NCBI GenBank assembly: GCA_964633205.1
Contig: CAZWFN010000142.1
Coordinates: forward strand, 1-16,215
From: CAYVQE01 sp964633205
GTDB lineage: Bacteria; Myxococcota; B64-G9
Reading direction: 5' to 3'
DNA length: 16,215 nucleotides
Part shown: piece after piece, positions 1-6,360 of the stretch
How the letters are laid out: each line of letters begins with the position of its first letter
Numbering within the stretch: the first letter of the stretch is position 1
Made by a program: the position numbers and the translations under genes
Notes under the pieces: generated by a model
Database searches by the model: none
The model's input: only the letters and a program-made list of their open reading frames with translations
What the model was told of the DNA's origin: nothing

Positions 1-84
1 TGACTGTTGGCCGGGCGCTCAGCTCGATCAGAAACCTCTACAGCGCGGATCGCTCGGCGGTGGCGGGCGGCAGCGGTCTGGGCG
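1..84. other. Left edge downstream of the metalloprotease gene
   Basis: These 84 bp follow the TAG stop of the minus-strand metalloprotease. I see no ribosome site, terminator hairpin with a T-run, or conserved coding sequence in them. Confidence 0.4.
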
Positions 85-1041
85 CTATGGACTGGAGGGG
101 GTCAGCGGCGGGGGGGCCTCGTCGTCGTCAGGCATCATGCGCATGGCCAGCGCGCGCGAACGGCGCTTGCGCAACCAGGCGGCCACCAGCACCAGGGTGG
201 CCAGGCCCCACAGGCTGGCAGTGCCGGTGACCAGCGGGATCCAGGTGAAGCGCAGGTTGAGATCGGTGTGCCAGTCGGCCTCCAGGCTGAAGATGCCCTG
301 ATCGTAGGCCTCCTCGATGGCGTTGATGAAGCTCCAGCCCCGATCCAGCAGTCCGATCAAGCGCTGGAAGCGCGGCCGGCCGTACTGGCCCAACAGCCAG
401 GCCACGAAGTCGATGCTCTGGGCGTAGGCCAGCTCCACGTCCGGCGGCGAGGAGGGGAAGCTGTCGGTCAGGACTTCGAGGGAGAACAGCCGGTCGCCCA
501 GCACCGCGCCGCCCAGGGCGGTCACCCGACCCATGGTCCATTCGCCGGCCTGGTGGATGGCGAAGCCTTCCTGGAACCAGCGCGGCAGCCGCCGGTGGCC
601 GACCGCCGCGCTCAGCGCCAGGTGGGCCAGCTCGTGGGCCAGCACCTGGGCCAGATCGCGCGCCCGGCCGGTGCGGCTGTCGGTGCGCAGCAGCACCAGA
701 TCGTGGCGGTGGAAGGCCACCCCCGCCGCCCAGGGCGGGATGCGGCCCTGGCTCGGAGCCGCGCGCTGCATGCAGGCCAGCCCCGTACACAGCACCACCC
801 GCGCCCGCCGCGGCCGGTCGCTGCCCAGGTCGGCCAGGATGCGGCGCCGGTCGGGCTCGGCCCGCTCGGCCAGCGATTCGGCCAGCGGCCGCTGGCCGTC
901 CGGATGGAAAAACGTGAAGTGCGGGCTGTCGAGCCGCTCGAACTCGGCGGCCCAAGCCGGCTCGGACGGCTCGGACGGCTCGGACGGCTCGGCCGGCGCT
1001 GCCAGCAGCGCCAGGGCCAGCAAGCAGCTCGCTGCGCTCAC
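85..1041 (-). CDS. Membrane-anchored peptidase MA-like (gluzincin) metalloprotease
   Basis: The 318-residue product looks like a zinc metalloprotease of the peptidase MA-like group. Residues 136-140 read HELAH, an HExxH zinc site, and WFQEGFA at 155-161 supplies the likely third ligand, Glu158, as in gluzincins. A short hydrophobic N-terminus (residues 6-17) resembles a signal peptide but has no basic residue before it. A second hydrophobic stretch at about 267-290, followed by RKRRSR, should anchor the protein with the catalytic domain outside and a short acidic/proline tail inside. A PSEPSEPSEP repeat follows the signal-like region. The start is GTG; the nearest upstream in-frame stop is the stop of the DivIVA-domain gene, so no earlier start exists. 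It is the last gene of the maf/DivIVA operon, 15 bp downstream of its neighbour. The substrate is unknown; cell-envelope proteolysis is a guess from topology. Confidence 0.8.
   Translation of the reverse strand: MSAASCLLALALLAAPAEPSEPSEPSEPAWAAEFERLDSPHFTFFHPDGQRPLAESLAERAEPDRRRILADLGSDRPRRARVVLCTGLACMQRAAPSQGRIPPWAAGVAFHRHDLVLLRTDSRTGRARDLAQVLAHELAHLALSAAVGHRRLPRWFQEGFAIHQAGEWTMGRVTALGGAVLGDRLFSLEVLTDSFPSSPPDVELAYAQSIDFVAWLLGQYGRPRFQRLIGLLDRGWSFINAIEEAYDQGIFSLEADWHTDLNLRFTWIPLVTGTASLWGLATLVLVAAWLRKRRSRALAMRMMPDDDEAPPPLTPSSP
959..992. repeat. 9-bp tandem repeat inside the metalloprotease gene
   Basis: Three perfect copies of GGCTCGGAC (959-967, 968-976, 977-985) are followed by a partial fourth copy that diverges after 992. 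Because the unit is 9 bp the reading frame is kept, and on the minus strand it encodes repeated Ser-Glu-Pro just after the signal-like segment of the metalloprotease. Copy-number change would lengthen or shorten a flexible linker without a frameshift. Confidence 0.9.
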
Positions 1042-1056
1042 CCGCGCCGCCCGGTC

Positions 1057-1884
1057 TCAGTGCGCGTCTTCGGAGGCGGCCGAAGATCCCTCGTCCGACC
1101 GCTCCGGCGCCTGGTCGGCATCCGCCTCGGCCGCCGCCTCCGGCCGGCGCAGGATGCGCAGCTTGTCCTCGACCGGACCCGAGCCGGACTTGCCCTCGGC
1201 CTCCTCGCGGGCTTCGAGCAGCTTGGTGTGGGTGTCGATGGCGCCCTTCAGGCGCGAGATCAGGTTGGTCTGCTGGGAGCGCAACCGCTCGACCTCCTCG
1301 CGCAGATCCTCGACCTCGCGGTCCCGATCGAGCCCCAGCAGGTCGGCCTGGGCTTCCAGGATCTCCTGCATCTGGGCGTGCAGCCGCGACCGTCGTTGGC
1401 GCAGCTCTTCGACGCTGACGAACAGCGATTCGGCTTTCTCCTCGTGCACCTCGTGGAGCAGCTTGCGGTGCGAGTCGATCACGCCGCCCAGGGTGGTGCG
1501 CAGCTGCTCGCGTTGGCGCTTCATCTCGTTGATGTCCTCGATGATCTTGACCAGCCGGTCGTTGGCCGCGTGGATGATCTTCTCGGCCTGGATCTCGGCC
1601 CGCGAGATGATCACCTCGGCCTCCTTGCGGGCGCTTTCCTTGATGTCGTCGGTGATCCGCTGGGCGGTGATCATCGTCTCTTTCAGGGTCCGCTCGCGCT
1701 CCTTGTACTCATCGATGCGCCGCTGGGAGCGGGCCAGCTCCTCCTTGAGCTCGTTGTTGTCGCGCATCAGCGTCTCGAGCTCGTCGCTGACCAGGTTGAG
1801 GAAGGAGTCGACCTCGCGGCCGTCCAGCCCGCGCAGGGAACGCCGGAACTGCTGCTGTCGAATGTCGATCGGGGTGATCTTCAT
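1057..1884 (-). CDS. DivIVA-domain coiled-coil protein
   Basis: The 275-residue product begins MKITPIDIRQ and continues with GLDGREVDSFL (residues 19-29), the typical N-terminal DivIVA domain that binds membranes and polar or septal sites. Most of residues 35-230 is heptad-rich, charged coiled coil, followed by a low-complexity acidic/alanine tail. Two related segments lie in the coil, LGGVIDSHRKLL at 132-143 and LKGAIDTHTKLL at 212-223, so the rod contains an internal repeat. The ATG overlaps the maf stop as ATGA, and a GGAGGTGG ribosome site sits about 9 nt upstream, which implies translational coupling. DivIVA proteins organise cell poles, septum or growth zones. The exact role here is unknown, but the neighbouring maf gene also has a history in septum biology. 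Family assignment is firm; I give no symbol because proteobacterial members differ from Bacillus divIVA. Confidence 0.88.
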   Translation of the reverse strand: MKITPIDIRQQQFRRSLRGLDGREVDSFLNLVSDELETLMRDNNELKEELARSQRRIDEYKERERTLKETMITAQRITDDIKESARKEAEVIISRAEIQAEKIIHAANDRLVKIIEDINEMKRQREQLRTTLGGVIDSHRKLLHEVHEEKAESLFVSVEELRQRRSRLHAQMQEILEAQADLLGLDRDREVEDLREEVERLRSQQTNLISRLKGAIDTHTKLLEAREEAEGKSGSGPVEDKLRILRRPEAAAEADADQAPERSDEGSSAASEDAH

Positions 1885-2510
1885 GCCTGTCCACCTCCGC
1901 CGAAGGGGCGCCAGATCTCCCGCTCCACCAGCAGGTCGACCGTCTCGCCCAGCGGCAGTCCTACCACATTGGTATACGAGCCGTCGATGGCGCGGACCAG
2001 CAGCGCCCCCAGCCCCTGGATCCCGTAGGCCCCGGCCTTGTCCATGGGCTCGCCGCTGGCCAGGTAGCCCTCGATCCAGTCGGGGGCCAACGTCCGGAAC
2101 GACACCCGGGTGCGCGCCAGCAGCTCGGCCGGCCGGCCATCGCCGGCCCGCTGCAGGCAGACCGCGGTCAGCACCTCGTGATCGCGGCCCGAGAGTTGCT
2201 GCAGCATGCGCCGGCCGTGCGCCACGTCGCGGGGTTTGCCCAGCAGGCGCTCATCGAGCACCACGCTGGTGTCGGCCCCCAGTACCCAGCTGCCCGCCGG
2301 GCTGCGTTCGGCCACCGCCCGCGCCTTGTGGCGCGCGGCGCGGCGGGTAAAGGCGGCCGGGTCCGCGGCCGCCAGCCGATCCTCGTCCACTCGGCTGGGC
2401 TCGACCCGGTGGGGAATGCCGGCCAGTTCGAGCAGCGCGCGCCGGCGCGGGGATGCCGACGCCAGGACCACGACCGCGGTCGGCTCGGCGCTGGAGCCAT
2501 CGAAGGCCAT
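1881..2510 (-). CDS. maf: Maf nucleoside triphosphate pyrophosphatase (dTTP/UTP type)
   Basis: From the ATG at 2508-2510 the product is 209 residues, the usual Maf length. The family motifs are all present: SASPRR at 18-23, GADT at 78-81 with the likely catalytic Asp80, GKP at 91-93, GEPMDKAGAYGIQG at 153-166 and GSYTNVVGLP at 177-186. Maf proteins hydrolyse non-canonical or selected nucleoside triphosphates to monophosphate and pyrophosphate in the cytoplasm. The AYGIQG and YTNVVGLP forms match the YhdE-like dTTP/UTP/m5UTP branch rather than the YceF branch, by family knowledge. An in-frame TTG at 2544-2546 would add 12 residues, but the extension is unlike the family and the ATG is preferred. 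It is the first gene of the minus-strand operon, overlapping the DivIVA-domain gene by 4 bp. Confidence 0.92.
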   Translation of the reverse strand: MAFDGSSAEPTAVVVLASASPRRRALLELAGIPHRVEPSRVDEDRLAAADPAAFTRRAARHKARAVAERSPAGSWVLGADTSVVLDERLLGKPRDVAHGRRMLQQLSGRDHEVLTAVCLQRAGDGRPAELLARTRVSFRTLAPDWIEGYLASGEPMDKAGAYGIQGLGALLVRAIDGSYTNVVGLPLGETVDLLVEREIWRPFGGGGQA

Positions 2511-2591
2511 CGACCCGATCGTAGGCCATGGGTTACGGAGGGTCAAGAATCCAGGATCGGGCGTTGACCCCGTAGTGGATTTGACGGCACA
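2511..2591. promoter_or_regulatory. Divergent intergenic region between maf and the diguanylate cyclase
   Basis: This 81-bp gap must hold the promoters of two divergent units. On the plus strand TTGACC at 2564-2569 and CACAAT at 2588-2593 are spaced 18 bp apart and resemble a sigma-70 -35/-10 pair, but the -10 would overlap the annotated ATG at 2592. TTGACCCCG at 2564-2572 also repeats the core of the TGACCCC motif clustered downstream of the cyclase. No convincing minus-strand promoter was found. Confidence 0.35.
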
Positions 2592-3695
2592 ATGGCAGCT
2601 TCACGGGGAAAGCGACCAGTGCAGCGGGACGATCTGCTCAAAGAGATGACGCGCACCATCGATGAGCTGCGCGCCTTCAACGAGATCGGCAAGACGCTGA
2701 CCTCCACGCTGGACATCTCCGAGGTGTTGGCGATCATCATGCAGAAGATCAGCCAGCTGCTGCGGCCGACCAACTGGTCGCTGCTGACGCTGGACGCCGA
2801 GGGCCAGGAGCTGGTGTTCGAGATCGCCGTCGGCGAGGGGGCCGAGAAGCTCAACGGGGTCCGGCTGCCGGTGGGCCAGGGGGTGGTGGGCTGGCTGGCC
2901 GAGCGCGGCGAGCCGCTGCTGGTGCGCGACGCGCACTGCGACCAGCGCTGGTGCAAGAAGATGGACGAGGTGACCCAGTTCCAGACCCGCTCCATCCTGT
3001 GCGCCCCGATGAAGGTCCGCGAGGACGTGCTCGGCGTGATCGAGTTGGTCAACGCGCAGCCCGACGCATACAGCGAAGCCGATCTGCGCATGCTCGACTC
3101 GCTGGCCGACTTCGCCGCCATCGCCATCGAGAACGCCCGCAACTTCCAGCGGGTCCAGGAGTTGACGGTGACCGACGACGTCACCAGCCTGTACAATTCG
3201 CGCTACCTGCACGAGGCGGTCGAACGCGAGTTCCAGCGCTCGCGGCGCTACGGACACCAGTTCGGCGTCATCTTTTTCGACCTGGATCACTTCAAGGCCA
3301 TCAACGACCAGCACGGCCACCTGATCGGATCGCAGCTGCTGGGCCAGGTGGGCGAGCTGATCCTGAAGAACGTGCGCCAGGTCGACATTCCGACCCGTTA
3401 CGGCGGCGACGAGTTCGTGCTGATCCTGCCCCAGACCTCCAAGGACCAGGCCATCCATGTGGCCCGCCGGCTGCGCCTGGCCCTGAACGAGGCCCGTTTC
3501 CTGGCCGACCAGGGGCTGGACATCCGGGTGACCGCCTCGTTCGGCGTGGCGGCCTATCCGGCGGACGCGGTGACCAAAGAAGACGTGCTGCGCCAGGCCG
3601 ACGAGGCCATGTACCAGGTCAAACAGAGCACCCGGGATGGAATCCAGATCGCCGTTCCGCGGCCCGAGCCCGCGGCAGCCGGCGAGACCAGTTGA
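2592..3695 (+). CDS. GAF-GGDEF diguanylate cyclase
   Basis: The product (up to 367 residues) has a GAF domain at about 30-185 and a GGDEF domain at about 190-350. The active-site motif RYGGDEF spans 269-275. The upstream FFDLDHFKAIND segment supplies metal- and GTP-binding residues such as Asp230, Lys235 and Asn238. RQVD at 262-265 lies five residues before GGDEF and fits the RxxD inhibitory site, so product feedback is expected. It should convert two GTP into c-di-GMP in response to a GAF ligand or partner; no membrane segment is visible. The start is uncertain: ATG 2592 has no ribosome site, GTG 2619 has GGGGA about 9 nt upstream, and ATG 2646 is also possible; all keep both domains. It is divergent from maf, and 247 bp separate it from the two-component operon that follows. 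Confidence 0.9.
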   Translation: MAASRGKRPVQRDDLLKEMTRTIDELRAFNEIGKTLTSTLDISEVLAIIMQKISQLLRPTNWSLLTLDAEGQELVFEIAVGEGAEKLNGVRLPVGQGVVGWLAERGEPLLVRDAHCDQRWCKKMDEVTQFQTRSILCAPMKVREDVLGVIELVNAQPDAYSEADLRMLDSLADFAAIAIENARNFQRVQELTVTDDVTSLYNSRYLHEAVEREFQRSRRYGHQFGVIFFDLDHFKAINDQHGHLIGSQLLGQVGELILKNVRQVDIPTRYGGDEFVLILPQTSKDQAIHVARRLRLALNEARFLADQGLDIRVTASFGVAAYPADAVTKEDVLRQADEAMYQVKQSTRDGIQIAVPRPEPAAAGETS

Positions 3696-3702
3696 TCTCC
3701 GG

Positions 3703-3713
3703 CCCAGACTGGG
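3703..3713. terminator. Weak hairpin after the diguanylate cyclase
   Basis: CCCAG and CTGGG form a perfect 5-bp inverted repeat with a single-base centre, starting 8 bases after the cyclase stop, followed by TCGTTTC. The loop is too short for an ideal intrinsic terminator and the T-run is only three bases, so terminator function is tentative. Confidence 0.25.
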
Positions 3714-3720
3714 TCGTTTC

Positions 3721-3806
3721 TGACCCCCTGGTGTTGATCTGACCCCGGGTATTGGTGCCATAATAACCCAGGTGGGGTCACCGCTGACCCGGGGTCCCTT
3801 CAAGGG
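3721..3806. repeat. Cluster of TGACCCC direct and inverted repeats (REP-like)
   Basis: TGACCCC occurs at 3721-3727 and 3740-3746, its complement GGGGTCA at 3774-3780, and the near-palindrome GACCCGGGGTC at 3786-3796. The copy at 3740 pairs with the one at 3774: the stem is TGACCCC/GGGGTCA, then a 4-base bulge, then GGGTATT against AATAACCC with one extra base, around a loop at 3754-3761. A second small palindrome, CCCTT-C-AAGGG, lies at 3796-3806. Motifs of the GATCTGACCCC kind are, from memory, common in repetitive extragenic elements linked to REP-associated tyrosine transposases. No transposase gene is in the window, so this could be a non-autonomous element or its remnant. Confidence 0.5.
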
Positions 3807-3828
3807 CCGCTCCGCTCAGGATGAAAAA

Positions 3829-3841
3829 TACAATATTTGTA
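3829..3841. promoter_or_regulatory. AT-rich palindrome with a TACAAT -10-like box before the receiver operon
   Basis: TACAA-TAT-TTGTA is a perfect 5-bp inverted repeat with a 3-bp centre, in a conspicuously AT-rich patch (3821-3840) of otherwise GC-rich DNA. Its first six bases, TACAAT, match five of six positions of a sigma-70 -10 box on the plus strand, about 110 bp before the receiver gene. No good -35 lies at 16-18 bp spacing, so it may be an operator, an activated promoter, or neither. Confidence 0.35.
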
Positions 3842-3942
3842 GGTGATTGGGAAGCGATGAGCGGGGGGGCGGCGGATGGTATGGTTCTGGCAGCCATCTG
3901 GATCGTGCGCAATCGTTTGCCGTCTCGGCATGGAGGTCCGAT

Positions 3943-4461
3943 ATGAGCCAACCGTGTGTCCTTTTCGTGGACGACGAGCCGAATGTCCTCAGTGCGCTGC
4001 GTCGCGCATTGCGGCGCGAGCCCTACAGCTGTCTGTTCGCCGAGGGACCGGACGAGGCCCTGGAGCTGCTCGCTGAAAACGACATCGATCTGGTGGTCTC
4101 CGACCACCTGATGCCCGCGATGGACGGTCTGACCTTCCTGAAGAAGGTCCGCGAGATGTACCCGCAGGTGGTGCGGATCATCCTGACCGGTCACGCCGAT
4201 CTGGAGATGGCCATCGAGGCCATCAACGAGGGCGAGGTCTACCGATTTTTGACCAAGCCCTGGAACGACGTGGAGTTGAAGATCACCCTGAAGCAGCTGC
4301 TCGATTTCATCGAGGTGCGGCGCCAAAACCAGATGCTGATGAGTACGGTGGACAAGCAGCGCAAGTTCATCGACCGCATGGACTCCGAGCATCCGGGCAT
4401 CTTCGAGGTCGAGCGCGACGATTCGGGGGCCATCGTGCTGGATCTGGAACTGGACGACTGA
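3943..4461 (+). CDS. Single-domain response regulator, HupR/RpfG-type receiver with acidic tail
   Basis: The 172-residue protein is one receiver domain (about residues 4-120) plus a helical and acidic C-terminal tail. The acidic pocket is Asp10/Asp11, the phosphoacceptor is Asp54 in VVSDHLMP, and the switch and pocket residues are Thr82 and Lys105. The segment EVYRFLTKPWND is the signature of the receivers seen in HupR/HoxA and HD-GYP regulators. There is no DNA-binding or enzymatic output. The tail at about 121-172 is a predicted helix followed by a short sequence ending in LDLELDD. The ATG at 3943 is supported by GGAGG six bases upstream; a longer upstream reading gives unlike-family sequence. 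It is the first gene of the six-gene signalling operon and probably acts as a phosphate shuttle, sink or protein-interaction switch for the kinases downstream. Confidence 0.9.
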   Translation: MSQPCVLFVDDEPNVLSALRRALRREPYSCLFAEGPDEALELLAENDIDLVVSDHLMPAMDGLTFLKKVREMYPQVVRIILTGHADLEMAIEAINEGEVYRFLTKPWNDVELKITLKQLLDFIEVRRQNQMLMSTVDKQRKFIDRMDSEHPGIFEVERDDSGAIVLDLELDD

Positions 4462-4473
4462 CCGGGGGCCGTC

Positions 4474-6360
4474 TTGACCAGCTGCTTGATCATCGACGCG
4501 GACGCCGAGGCGCGGGCCGCGGCCCGGGCGATGCTGGCCGAACGCGGCCTGCAGACCCGGGAGACCGGATCGGGCGCAGCCGGGCTGGCGGAGGTGACCC
4601 GTGAGCCGGTGGATCTGGTCTTGCTCGATCTGCAGCTGCCGGACCGCTCCGGCTTCGATCTGCTGCCGCATCTGGTGGGGCCGGAGCAAAATCACATGGT
4701 CATCGTGACCGTGGCCGATGCGGCCCTGGACCAGGCCCTGCGGGTGCTGCGCGCCGGCGCCAGCGATTTTCTGCCCAAGCCGGTGGAGCCGGCCGCCCTG
4801 ATCGCCGCGGTGGGCCGGGCGCTGACCGCCCTGACCACCCAGCGGCGCATGCAGCACCTGTCGGGTCTGCTGCAGCAGCGCGTTCGGGACCTGTCGGTGG
4901 TCAACCAGATCTCGCAGCTGATCGTGTCCAGCCGGCCGATGGATGAGTGGATCGACGAGGTCATCCGCGCCTCCTGCGATTACATCGGCGCCGAGGCGGG
5001 CTCGCTGCTGCTCCACGATCGCGACAGCGATACGCTGAGCTTCTACGTGACCACCGGCCCCGAGCGGGAGAAGGTCAAGCAGGTGCGGCTGGCCCGCGGG
5101 GAGGGGGTCGCCTGGTGGTGCCTCGAGCAGGGCCGGCCGGTGCGCGTGGATCGCGTGCAACAGGACGAGCGCTTCGACGCCAGCGTCGACGAGCGGACCG
5201 GCTTCGTCAGCCGCCACATCATCGCCGCGCCGGTGGTGGTGCGCGACGAGTGCATCGGGGTGATCGAGCTGCTCAACCATCGCGGCCCGGGGCCTTTCGA
5301 CGACGACGACCTGCAACGGCTGGTCGAGCTGTCGAGCCACCTGGCGGTGGCGACATACAACGCGCTGGTGGTGCGTGACCTGAAACGCTCGCGCGAGGAG
5401 CTGGCCCGCTGGTCCCAGAAGCTCGAGCTGACCGTGGAGCAGCGCACCCGGGCGCTGAAGCGGGCCACCGAGACCAGCCGCCTGGTGCGCGAGGATCTGG
5501 CGCGCACCCACCGGGTCATCCAGCGAACCCAGGCGGCCCTGATCGAGCGCGAGAAGATGGCGTCGCTGGGTCTGTTGGCCGCCGGGGTGGCCCACGAGAT
5601 CAACAACCCGCTGGGCTTCGTCAACGCCAACCTGTCGGTCCTCGAGGACTACACCCGGGGGCTGCGCCACCTGGCGGCGGTGCTGATCCACGCCGAGCGG
5701 CCGGGCGCGGCCGCTGACCACAGGCGGGCGCGGGCGATTGTGGAAGAGGCGCAGCGGGTGGTGCAGCAGGAACGACTGCCCGAGGTGGTCGATGACCTGG
5801 GGCCGCTGTTCGAGGAGATGCGCAACGGGCTGGTGCGCATCCAGTCGACGGTAGAGCAGCTGCAGATGTTTGCCGAGCACGGGCGGTCGGACGGCGAGGA
5901 GGGGGTGGAGCTCAACGCCGAGGTGCGGCGCCTGGTCGAGCTGGTCCAGGGTTCGGGCAACCGGGCGCTGCAGGTGCAATTCGACTTCGGCGAGCTGGCG
6001 CCGGCGCAGCTGCCGGTGATGAGCCTGCGCCAATGCTTGCTCAACGTGTTCGGCTTCTTCACCCACCGGCGCGGCGGGGCCAGCTGCCTGGAGCTGACCA
6101 CCCGCCAGTGCCGGGACCGGTTGGAGCTGGAGCTGGTCGATCGAGAGGCAGAGCTGGAAGACGTCGATCTGGTCAACCTGTTCGAGCCGGTGGTCGACAG
6201 CGACGCCCAGCGCACGCCGGGCTCGCTGGGCCTGTGCGTGGCGCGCCAGATCGCCGAGGGGCTCGATGGCGGGCTGGCCGCCAGCCGGCTGCAGCCGAAG
6301 GGGCTGTGCGTGCGGATGTGGCTGCCCGTGGGGGCGGAGCTGGCGGAGGCGGTTCGATGA
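4474..6360 (+). CDS. Receiver-GAF-histidine kinase hybrid with a degenerate ATPase domain
   Basis: The 628-residue protein has an N-terminal receiver (1-118; Asp8/Asp10, Asp52, Thr79, Lys102), a short coil, a GAF domain (about 140-300), a coiled coil (about 300-360), a HisKA dimerisation domain and an ATPase-like region. The H-box VAHEINNPL carries His374. The ATPase region is eroded. The Mg-binding Asn of the N-box is replaced (LLNVFGFF, Phe528 at that place), the DxGxG loop reads DREAE at 556-560, and the GxGLGL box reads GSLGL. It probably cannot bind ATP normally, so it may be a pseudokinase, a phosphoacceptor or a dimer partner. The start is TTG at 4474, with GGGGG five bases upstream, because earlier starts do not exist in frame and later ones cut the first receiver strand. 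It lies 12 bp after the single receiver gene and overlaps the next gene by 4 bp. Confidence 0.85.
   Translation: MTSCLIIDADAEARAAARAMLAERGLQTRETGSGAAGLAEVTREPVDLVLLDLQLPDRSGFDLLPHLVGPEQNHMVIVTVADAALDQALRVLRAGASDFLPKPVEPAALIAAVGRALTALTTQRRMQHLSGLLQQRVRDLSVVNQISQLIVSSRPMDEWIDEVIRASCDYIGAEAGSLLLHDRDSDTLSFYVTTGPEREKVKQVRLARGEGVAWWCLEQGRPVRVDRVQQDERFDASVDERTGFVSRHIIAAPVVVRDECIGVIELLNHRGPGPFDDDDLQRLVELSSHLAVATYNALVVRDLKRSREELARWSQKLELTVEQRTRALKRATETSRLVREDLARTHRVIQRTQAALIEREKMASLGLLAAGVAHEINNPLGFVNANLSVLEDYTRGLRHLAAVLIHAERPGAAADHRRARAIVEEAQRVVQQERLPEVVDDLGPLFEEMRNGLVRIQSTVEQLQMFAEHGRSDGEEGVELNAEVRRLVELVQGSGNRALQVQFDFGELAPAQLPVMSLRQCLLNVFGFFTHRRGGASCLELTTRQCRDRLELELVDREAELEDVDLVNLFEPVVDSDAQRTPGSLGLCVARQIAEGLDGGLAASRLQPKGLCVRMWLPVGAELAEAVR

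Noticed and set aside
959..992. CRISPR-like or integrative repeat at the tandem array
   Set aside because: The 9-bp units have no spacers and encode an in-frame Ser-Glu-Pro linker, so this is a coding minisatellite.
7..2028. 673-codon open frame on the plus strand at the left edge
   Set aside because: It is antisense to the metalloprotease, DivIVA-domain and maf genes, which have recognisable motifs, and it has none itself.
3755..3765. TGGCAC on the minus strand in the repeat region as a sigma-54 -24 box
   Set aside because: The required GC at the -12 position is missing; the downstream bases read CCCG.
3778..6066. 762-codon open frame on the minus strand opposite the receiver and pseudokinase genes
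   Set aside because: Low-complexity composition with no family motif; it is the antisense of two well-supported genes.
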